Shown here piece by piece: positions 17,631 through 25,635 of a stretch of 47,208 nt of DNA (within the stretch, counting starts at the first letter, position 1; each line of letters opens with the position of its first letter). The notes below the pieces were generated by a model. It was given only the letters and a program-made list of their open reading frames with translations, had not been told where the DNA came from and did no database searches. This DNA comes from Fuerstiella sp. (GTDB taxonomy: Bacteria; Planctomycetota; Planctomycetia; Planctomycetales; Planctomycetaceae). Both the position numbers and the translations under genes were made by a program. The stretch spans positions 1-47,208 of the forward strand of contig JAKVAY010000003.1 of the NCBI GenBank assembly GCA_022447185.1. The letters run 5' to 3'.

Positions 17631-19010
17631 CTACCTGAACGGCAGAACCGGACGCCGTCGGGCCAGAGTCAGACTGCTCAGAAACCGGTCCGCTTCGTCG
17701 CCAAACGGCTTCGAGTCATTCGCGCTGTGTGAAAACAACAGAGAAAACTGATTTCCGGAGGCTGCCGTACAAAGATAGTAGTCCCATACAAGCTCCACGT
17801 CAGTCACGTTGCCGGAAGCCTGAACGTGACGAATACGCCATTCGTCATCGCCCCGTACCGTGTCCTCAGCAATGATCCGACCGTCTCGCGGCTGAATGGC
17901 TTTTTCGACATCAGACCGAAAATCGGCATCCAGAGTATGCTGCCCCGAGGGCATGACGACTCCGGCTGAGATATTGCATTGCGAAACTAAAGTGCCGTTC
18001 CGAATTTGTCTGAGCATGATGACCGAATCAGTCTGGTTAAAGACATGCCATTCCGGACTGTGGTGAAGGCTTAAACTCCACGGTGTCTGCAGTATCAACG
18101 GACGTTCGAACAGTGATTCCTGCAGTTCCGCAGGAATTGAAACATCTTCCGCGACCGTTTGACTCCAAGTGATCTCAACCGATGCATCGGCACCCGGTCT
18201 GACAGGCCCCGGTGTTCGTTTCTCTTTTACCTGGCATTTCAACGCCGTCAGCATCTGGCGGTCAGTATCGAGAGTCAGCACCCCGTCAAGTTCCACGCGA
18301 CTGGCGGATCCCAATACAGCACCATCGGCTTTGCCCTTGAAGTGGATCAATGCGATTCCACCGACAAGCGATTGGAGTTCACACGACAGCGATTGATCTG
18401 TGACCGCCTCAAGCCCAACGATCCGGGGGAGCACCCACGCGTCGGTATTCCATTTTTCGCCAACACTAACTTTACGTGACGGCATCAGCGCACGGCAGGG
18501 CAGGGGATCTCCGGGCATCTGGAGCAGGTCAAATTGGGCACGTGACAGTGGTTGAGCAGCAGCTGCGACGTCAAATCCATCGTCGTCGCCTCGAACAAAG
18601 ATGAGTGATTTATTGCCGGGCAGGGCAGTTTTTGTCTGATGATCTTTTCCAACACGGACCGTCATGGATGCTTTTTCGTATTGTCGAACTGCGCATAAGG
18701 CCAAAGGCCCAACACGTTCCGACGACAACTGACGCTGAACAAATTCGAAATCCGCACTGGAATCCAGGGCCCAGTGACGGACCCCGCCGGAGGACGGCGT
18801 CATGAGCGTACCGCTGATCACGATGCGGCATTTCAGCCTGGTCAACTGATCCGGATCAATCCGCACCGACAATGATGTCTCCGTACGTCCGTCACCGGAT
18901 TCGTTCGCCACATCCTCGGCAGCAATCGTCGCTGACAACAATATGAGCATGCAACCGGTGTATCGCAGACACGTTGTCGGAAGCTGCCGATAAAAATACA
19001 GGTCGTCCAT
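17631..19010 (-). CDS. Secreted protein of unknown function
   Basis: I do not recognise a family. The start ATG 19010 has AGGA nine bases upstream and gives a protein of 459 residues. An N-terminal hydrophobic segment (YTGCMLILLSATIAAED) looks like a signal peptide with Ala-Ala before Glu. The body is rich in predicted beta strands and contains conserved-looking phrases such as MPGDPLPCRALMPSRKVSVGEKW and VELDGVLTLDTDRQMLTALK. This resembles planctomycete secreted proteins that track a quantity through a G-E-K-W motif. A frame upstream begins at TTG 19064 but is less plausible. No catalytic motif visible. It lies between the protease and a DUF1570 gene on the same strand with 350-base gaps, so no operon is implied. 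Confidence 0.72.
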   Translation of the reverse strand: MDDLYFYRQLPTTCLRYTGCMLILLSATIAAEDVANESGDGRTETSLSVRIDPDQLTRLKCRIVISGTLMTPSSGGVRHWALDSSADFEFVQRQLSSERVGPLALCAVRQYEKASMTVRVGKDHQTKTALPGNKSLIFVRGDDDGFDVAAAAQPLSRAQFDLLQMPGDPLPCRALMPSRKVSVGEKWNTDAWVLPRIVGLEAVTDQSLSCELQSLVGGIALIHFKGKADGAVLGSASRVELDGVLTLDTDRQMLTALKCQVKEKRTPGPVRPGADASVEITWSQTVAEDVSIPAELQESLFERPLILQTPWSLSLHHSPEWHVFNQTDSVIMLRQIRNGTLVSQCNISAGVVMPSGQHTLDADFRSDVEKAIQPRDGRIIAEDTVRGDDEWRIRHVQASGNVTDVELVWDYYLCTAASGNQFSLLFSHSANDSKPFGDEADRFLSSLTLARRRPVLPFR

Positions 19011-19364
19011 GTGGCATTGTCCTGAAACGTAATCCCAGAGCCTGATTTCGTTCGCTGTATTCAACTGACTTTTTTCTGTCGTCAGTCAAACACCAGAGGT
19101 TGAAGCGTTAATTACCTCTGAAGCATTTCATTGAAGGTACCGGAAAAAAGTACTCGGAAGTGTGACTCCTGAAACGAGCATAATTGATATTCTGAATCGG
19201 GTCGATATGGAGATTCGTCGTCGGCATAATCACGGGATTAGTGACGGGCTCCACGCACTGCAAGCCAAATCTTGTTCAAGAGTAGCTGGCATTTCCACGT
19301 TCCCTCGAAAACATTTAGGGCTCGTGTCCCGCACTGATTAAAACGGCAAAGGACCCAGCCAGTG
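19011..19364. other. Intergenic region, nothing recognised
   Basis: About 350 bases between two minus-strand secreted-protein genes. Expected to contain the promoter for the unknown secreted protein; AGGA at about 19020-19023 is its ribosome binding site. No other structure was recognised. Confidence 0.35.
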
Positions 19365-20558
19365 TCAGTTACGTGAGCCAGCCTGAAGGCGATCCATGTA
19401 TCGGATAAATTCAATTTCGACGCGGGCAATATCGCCAAAGGCTGACTGAAAATCTGCCAGACGATGCTTTGCCGAATAGTTCTTCGTTGCACCGCGCTGG
19501 GAGATTTTCTGAAGGTATGCAGCCAGTTGCCTGCGACGTGCCGGATTCTCCAGGAGGAAGAATGTAAGGGCCCATGCTTCGCTGTAGGCGCTCAATGCCT
19601 GTCTTTGAAACAGACTGTCTGACGCGATCAACTTGGCAAGTGAACCTGAAGGACGCTGAGGCCGATAACGATTTCGGAACCAGTCACAGCGTTCCGGATT
19701 GACACGCTGACTGGATGTCTGGTGATTACGCCGGTCTCGCATTCCGGATGGCTCCAGAACAGTGGCCATTCCCTCAACCATCCAAAGCGGTGTTTCACCC
19801 AGACGTGTGTGAATTCCAATGTTGTAGCCAACCTGATGAATCGTTTCGTGAACAATCGTACTGGCTGTCTGCCCGGTAATTCCCGAGAACCCGATGGCTG
19901 CAGAAATTCCGGACCTGGTATCCACGGCAGCAGATCTGAAAGCGCCTGCTGTATCGAACAACGCAACTCGATTGGAAACGAGAGAGTAATAGCCCTGCAG
20001 TCCGACACTCGGCGGAACTTCATCCCTGATACAGTAGCGGAAGAATTCTTTTTGTGTCCCGAATACAATGGCCACAAGAGGAACATCCGGCTTAACGATA
20101 CGAAAACCTCTGACACGATAGAACTCTTCAACGTCTCGATAGATCTGTTCAAAGAGATCTGCATACCGTCCTGCGTGACCCCGCGGAGCACACACGAGAT
20201 AGTGCGTCGTACCACTGACTTCGTATCGCCTGCCGAATTCTCTGGTCAGTTCAGATCGGAATGTGGCGACCGATGCTGGTTTGTAGCGATCTGCCAGTCG
20301 CTCAACTTTTTTGAGCTTCGGAACGTCGAGTTCAACCAGTCGTCCCTGCCGGTCCATCAGCGTGCAACATGCATTGCTCAGGGCGAGAATTTTTCCGGTA
20401 TAGACATCCGTAGCACAGTGAATACGGACGAGTCGTTCGCCTGCTGACACCGTTTGTGAAAGAGTGAACAAAACCAGAATACAGATTCCGGCGACGGCCA
20501 GACGGTTAAACCTAACCAGTGACAGTTGTATTCGTTGATTCGATTGTGACAGTTGCAT
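19365..20558 (-). CDS. Secreted DUF1570 zinc metallopeptidase-like protein
   Basis: A 397-residue exported protein. The signal peptide covers ~18-40 (LAVAGICILVLFTLSQTVSAG). A small SH3-like N-terminal segment follows (YTGKILALSNACCTLMDRQG, then VELDVPKLKKVERLADRY), as in SHD1/Sla1-like domains. The DUF1570 region from ~115 on includes FYRVRGF, VAIVFGTQKEFFRY and a zincin motif HETIH at 237-241. The downstream Glu is in WMVEGMATVLE, the likely third ligand. The HExxH and the Glu are intact, so activity is plausible. DUF1570 proteins are abundant in planctomycetes; substrates are not known. No operon partner: both flanking gaps exceed 300 bases. Confidence 0.87.
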   Translation of the reverse strand: MQLSQSNQRIQLSLVRFNRLAVAGICILVLFTLSQTVSAGERLVRIHCATDVYTGKILALSNACCTLMDRQGRLVELDVPKLKKVERLADRYKPASVATFRSELTREFGRRYEVSGTTHYLVCAPRGHAGRYADLFEQIYRDVEEFYRVRGFRIVKPDVPLVAIVFGTQKEFFRYCIRDEVPPSVGLQGYYSLVSNRVALFDTAGAFRSAAVDTRSGISAAIGFSGITGQTASTIVHETIHQVGYNIGIHTRLGETPLWMVEGMATVLEPSGMRDRRNHQTSSQRVNPERCDWFRNRYRPQRPSGSLAKLIASDSLFQRQALSAYSEAWALTFFLLENPARRRQLAAYLQKISQRGATKNYSAKHRLADFQSAFGDIARVEIEFIRYMDRLQAGSRN

Positions 20559-20939
20559 GAATTCGATTTAATCTAAGGTTTGCCAATTGAGTCAAACCGG
20601 GACGCGTTGTGAGGAACAAGTAAACTCTAGCCCGAAATTTGACTGCCAACCGACAACTTCACGGTCATACGGGCAGTGATCCACAGAAAATCAGGCACAA
20701 GGTCCCGCCGTCAAAATCTCACAACAAAATCCGAAAGGTGTGAGGTGTACAAACTCGCGTACAAAGCTGACGGACGATCAGCATGTCCGGCACGTAATCG
20801 AACTTGTTCGGCACCACCTCAACAGTATTGTCCCGGGGGGGGGAGTGCCCGGAGGCGAGGAGTCTGTACAAACCGGACGAATTTATGTCAGCTATTTCCT
20901 GCCAGAATCTGTCGGATGCACCTGGCTCATTGAGCGGAG
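20559..20939. other. Intergenic region with a nine-G tract and an uncertain small open frame
   Basis: About 380 bases between the DUF1570 gene and the kinase pseudogene. A run of nine G lies at 20835-20843, unusual for this genome section. The plus-strand frame 20740-20946 (68 codons, ending [16 protein letters not shown]) crosses this run; it has no recognised family and no clear ribosome binding site, so I do not call it a gene. The minus strand close to 20558 should hold the DUF1570 promoter. Confidence 0.35.
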
Positions 20940-21951
20940 TTACTGATCGCGCGTGTCATTACCGAACACCGTACGTATTCCGGATTCTTCATCGAGGTGT
21001 CTCAGAAAATTTTTAAACTCGGGCGTATAGACACCACTCAAAGCACAGCTATCGTCCGCGGCCCGCGGATCATTTTGTTTCAGAGGCTGGATATCAGTGA
21101 CCGTATTCATGGCTGCCGATTGTTTCTCCGCACGGGCAGCAGCCGTCTCTGAATCGATTCCCAGGACGCGCTCATCGTATTGTCGTGTGAGGTCATCTTC
21201 ATCCGGACAATTCAAACTGGCAAGACCAAGATCGAGCACCTTAATCACTCCATCCGCGGTCAGAACAAAGTTCGCTGGTTTGACGTCGCGGTGTACCAGG
21301 CCCGCCCGATGAGCCTAGGCAAGTCCCAACGCCGCCTGACGTATCAGGCTCGCGACAAGACGAACAGGCAGTACTCCCTCACACGCTACCTTTTTCCGAC
21401 AGATTTTCTCCATGCAAACGTTCCATCACCATGAAATGGATATCTGACTTTCCATCACTTTCACAATGAAGCCCAAAGACACGGACGACACTCGGATGGT
21501 CCAGTCCACAGGCAATGCGGGCTTCGCGTTGAAAGCGAGGCAGGTACGATGCTTCAGCAACTCGTGACGGCGGCAGGGTCAGCACACAGTCATTACCCCC
21601 CAAGCTGTCGCGTGCTGTGTAAATCGTGCTCATGCCTCCGCGAGCCAGTTTCGATCGAAGCTGATACTGACCCAGATGAAATCCCCGGTGCTTCGCCTGT
21701 AACAACTTCTGAACCTGCCACGCGGTGATGTCGCCATCGTCTACGAGCAATTGAGACAACGACTGCGCAGTTTGTGTCGAAACATGATACTCACGATCGA
21801 TGCTGTCGAGTCGTTCGGCTGTGACAAGACCGCTGAGCAGCACGACTTTGCGAAAAGATTGTGTGGTCAGCTGTACCGGCATATACGTGCTAACTTTCCG
21901 GGCTGACCCAGGAAAGGACGAACGCAGGATGTTCTCAGACCTCGAATCCAT
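20940..21951 (-). pseudogene. Decayed Ser/Thr protein kinase
   Basis: Remnant of a Hanks-type kinase. The intact N-terminal part (21951-21379) carries the pre-kinase segment common in planctomycetes (DDGDITAWQVQKLLQAKHRG, then FHLGQYQLRSKLARGGMS). The frame then breaks at an A5 run (T5 at 21391-21395 on the plus strand). Moving one frame restores QAALGLA, then a TAG at 21317-21315 where CAG (Gln) would give GLAQAHRAG, followed by [13 protein letters not shown] and DLGLASL. After [12 protein letters not shown] (about 21159) the expected TADYLAPEQ activation segment is missing and an unrelated tail runs to 20940. Three lesions make a sequencing error unlikely as the only cause. The ATP-lysine region is also altered (DCVLTLPPS), suggesting long relaxation. 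Confidence 0.85.
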
Positions 21952-22168
21952 CGGGGCCGTGCAGCGACCTCATCAAGCGGCGCACTGTTGCCCTTGACGG
22001 TTGTTGGTGCAGACTAGATCGAATCAGCCCCATCGGACCAGTGACTTCGTCCTGATCTCTGGACCACGCTCCTGGTCCATTGACTTGGAAGAGTTATGTC
22101 GAGATGGTGCAGGACGTGAACACCAACACGAACCTGCGTACATAAACCATGGTTTAAGAAAATCGACA

Positions 22169-22720
22169 ATGAATGAGCCCGGCGAAAATCAGGTTCAGGA
22201 ATTGAACAAACGAATTGGCACATCGTTGCTTTTAATGGGAGCAGCGATGTCCATTTTGATGTTTATCGATGGTTCTGACCTCGATATTCCTGCGTTGCCG
22301 GGATTTTGGTATCGATCACGTTCATTGCATCTGCTGCTTTGTATCGGATTCTTTCTGGGAGGTCTGTTTCTGCTTCGGGATCCGACTCAGGCGACGAGCC
22401 TTGATGGCGAAACTCTGAATCCCGGTGGAGAAGGGCAACCAGTGTTTGACAGCGTGCGACTCTTTACCAGATCCGACTGCCCGCTCTGTGAAGAGGCAAT
22501 AGATACTCTGGAGTTGTATGGAGCATGGATGCCGGAGATCGAATTCATAGACATCTCAGGTGACAGTATTCTGGAAGAACAATATGGACAATGTATTCCT
22601 GTGATCGAAATTGACAGTCGCATACGATTTCGGGGTCGCGTCGACTCGATTCTGTTGCGGCGGTTGATTGAAGCACAGCGACGTACAATCGATGTCTCTG
22701 ATCAGGAGTGTTCGTCGTGA
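22169..22720 (+). CDS. Membrane-anchored glutaredoxin-like (DUF836) protein
   Basis: A 183-residue protein with two predicted membrane helices (~17-33 and ~52-69), a Gly/Asn linker, and a C-terminal thioredoxin-fold domain (~95-175). The domain begins VRLFTRSDCPLCEEAIDTL with a CPLC active-site pair (Cys104, Cys107). It continues with PEIEFIDISGD and the cis-Pro region CIPVIEIDSRIRFRGRV, the standard glutaredoxin/DUF836 pattern. The start ATG 22169 was preferred over a long upstream frame from 22001 that has no family support. The stop overlaps the GTG of the next gene (GTGA), so the two genes are coupled. Role in thiol redox or metal handling is inferred. Confidence 0.82.
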   Translation: MNEPGENQVQELNKRIGTSLLLMGAAMSILMFIDGSDLDIPALPGFWYRSRSLHLLLCIGFFLGGLFLLRDPTQATSLDGETLNPGGEGQPVFDSVRLFTRSDCPLCEEAIDTLELYGAWMPEIEFIDISGDSILEEQYGQCIPVIEIDSRIRFRGRVDSILLRRLIEAQRRTIDVSDQECSS

Positions 22721-23430
22721 GTATCCTGGGCATGTTCGCCAGGCATCCTGTGCCCGGAAAAACGAAAACTCGTTTGGCTGCAGGGACAGGAGAAACAGCT
22801 GCAGCGGAACTGTACGCGAACTTTGTTCAGGATCTCGTACCACGAACAGCCCGTCTGGCAGACCAGATTTGGATCGCCATTACTCCTGACACCGATGCAT
22901 CACGCAACTGGTTTCGCAAATTTTGCGATTCCGACAGTGACGTCGATTGCAGGTTGCTGGCACAGCCACAAGGGAGTTTAGGTGATCGTATTACGTGGTT
23001 CTTTCGAACGGCGGCAGCGCAGGGCCGTGGACCGGCTGTATTGATCGGAACCGACAGCCCCGATTTGCCCTCGTCCCGAATTACGCAGGCATTCCAGGTA
23101 TTAAACGATGGCAGAGCCGACATGGTAACAGTGCCGGCAGCTGACGGCGGCTATGTTCTTATTGGCCTGGCCGGAGAGCCGGATGCGCTGTTTGACAACA
23201 TTCGCTGGAGCAGCCCGTTTACATTACTGGATACGATCAGTGCGGCGAAGGCCACCGGAATGCGTCTCTCTGTTTTGTCGCCCTGGTACGATATCGACCT
23301 TCTTGAAAATCTCGGAACACTGTTATCGCTGCAAAAGTGGCCAGGCCTCACAGAGGCAGCCGCATGTCCACACACCACCCGGTTTCTTGAACGCCTGCTG
23401 CCTGACATTGCTGACGTATGTGACCGTTGA
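22717..23430 (+). CDS. TIGR04282/DUF2064 family glycosyltransferase-like protein
   Basis: GT-A-fold protein related to the CofC/MobA-type nucleotidyltransferases. The N-terminal nucleotide-binding segment is FARHPVPGKTKTRLAAGTG. The metal-site strand is AVLIGTDSPDLPSS, followed by VPAADGGYVLIGLAG, then WSSPFTLLDT and a DIDLLENL motif near the end; this order is diagnostic of the DUF2064 group. I chose GTG 22717, with GGAG eight bases upstream and a GTGA overlap with the glutaredoxin-like gene; GTG 22708 is too near that site. 237 residues, the usual length. Family members occur with glycosyltransferases of the TIGR04283 type; the substrate is unknown. Confidence 0.9.
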   Translation: MSILGMFARHPVPGKTKTRLAAGTGETAAAELYANFVQDLVPRTARLADQIWIAITPDTDASRNWFRKFCDSDSDVDCRLLAQPQGSLGDRITWFFRTAAAQGRGPAVLIGTDSPDLPSSRITQAFQVLNDGRADMVTVPAADGGYVLIGLAGEPDALFDNIRWSSPFTLLDTISAAKATGMRLSVLSPWYDIDLLENLGTLLSLQKWPGLTEAAACPHTTRFLERLLPDIADVCDR

Positions 23431-23489
23431 TGCCGTTCTGCCTCGGAGGGAGACTGCTTCATGCTGACTGAAACGAACGACAGTGTGGG

Positions 23490-23518
23490 TTAACCGCAAT
23501 CGAATGATCAGATACAAT
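23490..23518 (+). promoter_or_regulatory. Putative sigma-70-type promoter for the response regulator
   Basis: TTAACC at 23490-23495 and TACAAT at 23513-23518 are separated by exactly 17 bases, four and five matches to the TTGACA/TATAAT consensus. It lies about 49 bases before the response-regulator ATG. Position and spacing are good; no experimental support. Confidence 0.4.
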
Positions 23519-23566
23519 TCCGGACGTCTGTCCTGAATCGCTCCATTGTTTGCTTCGGATGACAAT

Positions 23567-24034
23567 ATGTCCGCACTGGAAATTAATTTCTCTGGCTCCC
23601 GAGTTTTGATCGCTGATGATAACGATCAGAATCGCGAACTTCTCGATGCATATCTGGCAGAAGAAGATTACCAAATTCTGATGGCTCGTGACGGTGAAGA
23701 GACACTACAGGTGGTGCGAAACCATCAACCCGACCTGATTCTTCTGGACATTATGATGCCCCGAATGAGCGGCTATGAAGTCTGTGAGCAGCTTAAAGCT
23801 GATTCGGAATTTTCCGACATCCCGGTGCTGATGGTGACCGCGCTCAATGAGATGGGGGATATCGAAAAAGCTGTGATCGCCGGATGCGATGATTTTTTGA
23901 CAAAACCCGTAAACCAGCTGGAGCTCAAGACTCGCGTGAGATCACTGCTGAAAGTCCGCCATCTGGCCAGCGAACGCGATCGCCTGCTGGCATATCTTGC
24001 TGAGATGGAACAGCGAGTGCTGTCCACACCGTGA
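23567..24034 (+). CDS. Single-domain response regulator (CheY-like)
   Basis: Receiver domain with no effector domain beyond a C-terminal helix. Conserved residues: acidic pair in VLIADDND (Asp17, Asp18), phospho-acceptor Asp61 in LILLDIMMPRMSG, Thr91 in MVTALNE, and Lys113 in FLTKPVNQ. The ~35 residues after the receiver (RSLLKVRHLASERDRLLAYLAEMEQRV) form a likely coiled helix, as in PleD- and Rcp-type receivers that dimerise or dock on a partner. I chose ATG 23567 rather than the upstream TTG 23546. No histidine kinase is adjacent, so the input is unknown. Confidence 0.93.
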   Translation: MSALEINFSGSRVLIADDNDQNRELLDAYLAEEDYQILMARDGEETLQVVRNHQPDLILLDIMMPRMSGYEVCEQLKADSEFSDIPVLMVTALNEMGDIEKAVIAGCDDFLTKPVNQLELKTRVRSLLKVRHLASERDRLLAYLAEMEQRVLSTP

Positions 24035-24079
24035 GGTCTCAGACGGACGCCAATGTGTAACGGTGGCCTGTATCGTCAG

Positions 24080-24143
24080 TTTCGAATCTGTGATTTCGAA
24101 TCTGTTGTGATGTCCGATATCTCAGATTCAGATTGTTCTATCG
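24080..24143 (+). repeat. Short direct repeats and inverted repeat before the methyltransferase gene
   Basis: TTTCGAATCTGT occurs twice with a 14-base period (24080-24091, 24094-24105). GAATCTG in the second copy can pair with CAGATTC at 24123-24129. GATGTCCGAT also occurs twice, at about 24109 and 24143, the second overlapping the start codon. This could be a regulatory hairpin or simple local duplication. Confidence 0.4.
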
Positions 24144-25370
24144 ATGTCCGATGCATTCACTGCTGAAGGTCCCGTCGCGGTCATTCGTAAACGCCGGGCT
24201 CAACCGTTTTTTGGCCGACATCCCTGGATATTCGCCGGCGCAATTGAACGTATCGAGACTGCGGACGAAGCACAGCCCGTGACCGAAGGCCCAATTCAGG
24301 TCCGTTCGTATCAGGGAGAATTCATCGGATGGGGATTACTGAACCCGGCCAGTAATATCCGAATTCGAATGTACTCGTGGACAAAGCAGGAAATGATTAC
24401 ACATGATCTGCTTTGTCAACGGATCAGAACCGCGATCGAGTATCGACGCGCTGTCTGCCAGTTGACTGTGAGTGGTACAGCCTGCCGGCTGATTTTCAGC
24501 GAAGCAGATCAACTGTCCGGCCTGACCGTTGACTGGTACGACGGATTTGTCCTTGTCCAGTTTACAAGCCTGGCACTTTATCACTTCCGTGAAGTCATTC
24601 TGGAACAGTTGAACCGAACGCTGCAGCCTCGGGGCATCTGGTTGCGCACTGAAAGAGGAATGCGCGACGCTGAAGGACTGGAAACAGCGGATGGTCTGGT
24701 GTCAGGTCAGGAACCACCGCGACCGTTGTTCATTGTCGAAGGCGAACTGCAGTTCGGTGTTGACGTTCAACAGGGACAAAAAACAGGGTTCTATCTCGAC
24801 CAGCGCCATTCGCGAGAGGCGTTGACACGATATACCCGCGGCCACCGAGTGCTGGATGTCTTCTGCTATTCGGGTGCATTTGGACTGACTGCCGTCAGGA
24901 GCGGTGGAGCCAAACGATCTCTGGGAATTGATTCGTCGGTAACGGCCCTGAATCTGGCCACAGCCAATGCTCAGCTGAATGGCATTGCAGATCGTTGTGA
25001 ATTCCGAAAGGGCGATGCCAGGGCGGTTCTAAGCGACCTCTCTCAACAGGGTACTGAATTCGAGACCGTCATTCTGGACCCACCACGAATGGCCCGAACG
25101 CGCGCAGGAATTGAACGTGCAGTTCGAGCCTACATCAAACTCAATCTGCTGGGTGTAAACGTCCTGAAACCCGACGGAATTCTGGTAACCTGCAGTTGCT
25201 CAGGACTTGTCTCGAGGAAACAGTTTTTCAGCATTGTGGCTGAAACGTCCAGACAGAGTGGTCGCCACATTCGAATTCTGGAGACTCACGGACAGCCGAA
25301 TGATCATCCCATCAGTGCCGTATGCCCGGAAACCGAGTATTTGAAGGTCTGCATCTGTCGAGTCAGCTGA
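24144..25370 (+). CDS. rlmI: RlmI-like 23S rRNA (cytosine-5) methyltransferase family protein
   Basis: SAM-dependent methyltransferase of the RlmI/YccW family; E. coli RlmI makes m5C1962 in 23S rRNA. 408 residues (E. coli 396). The N-terminal PUA domain (~12-85) contains RHPWIFAGAIERI and GEFIGWGLLNPASNIRIRM. A central domain follows, then the Rossmann domain: GQKTGFYLDQRHSREAL, motif I VLDVFCYSGAFGLTA, LGIDSSVTALNLA (motif II acidic), FRKGDARAVL, motif IV ILDPPRMARTR, and the Cys loop VTCSCSGLVS. All expected motifs are present. Preceded by short repeats; no operon partner. Confidence 0.92.
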   Translation: MSDAFTAEGPVAVIRKRRAQPFFGRHPWIFAGAIERIETADEAQPVTEGPIQVRSYQGEFIGWGLLNPASNIRIRMYSWTKQEMITHDLLCQRIRTAIEYRRAVCQLTVSGTACRLIFSEADQLSGLTVDWYDGFVLVQFTSLALYHFREVILEQLNRTLQPRGIWLRTERGMRDAEGLETADGLVSGQEPPRPLFIVEGELQFGVDVQQGQKTGFYLDQRHSREALTRYTRGHRVLDVFCYSGAFGLTAVRSGGAKRSLGIDSSVTALNLATANAQLNGIADRCEFRKGDARAVLSDLSQQGTEFETVILDPPRMARTRAGIERAVRAYIKLNLLGVNVLKPDGILVTCSCSGLVSRKQFFSIVAETSRQSGRHIRILETHGQPNDHPISAVCPETEYLKVCICRVS

Positions 25371-25498
25371 TGGAACCACAAATTCCAGTGATGCAATTAA
25401 GCACGATACTGTTACTTTCGACACAGCTGCTACCTGATTACCGAAGTGGCTCATCCGGGAAGGAAAGATTGGCTTCGCAAAGATCGGTGCCGACGCAC

Positions 25499-25504
25499 TA
25501 TAAT
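25499..25504 (+). promoter_or_regulatory. Perfect TATAAT box upstream of the kinase gene
   Basis: TATAAT at 25499-25504 lies ~132 bases before the kinase GTG. No good TTGACA-like element lies 16-18 bases upstream (the sequence there is CGCAAA-like), so the promoter assignment is weak. Confidence 0.25.
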
Positions 25505-25635
25505 ATTACCTGGTCAGTGTCCGATGATTGTGCGGCCATTCAGAGACAGCCTTCATCTGCAAATTGAGATAGACGGAAATCATTGCTCCACGTTGGCAAC
25601 TGAGTCGCAGTTCCATCAACAGGAAAGAGAATAAT

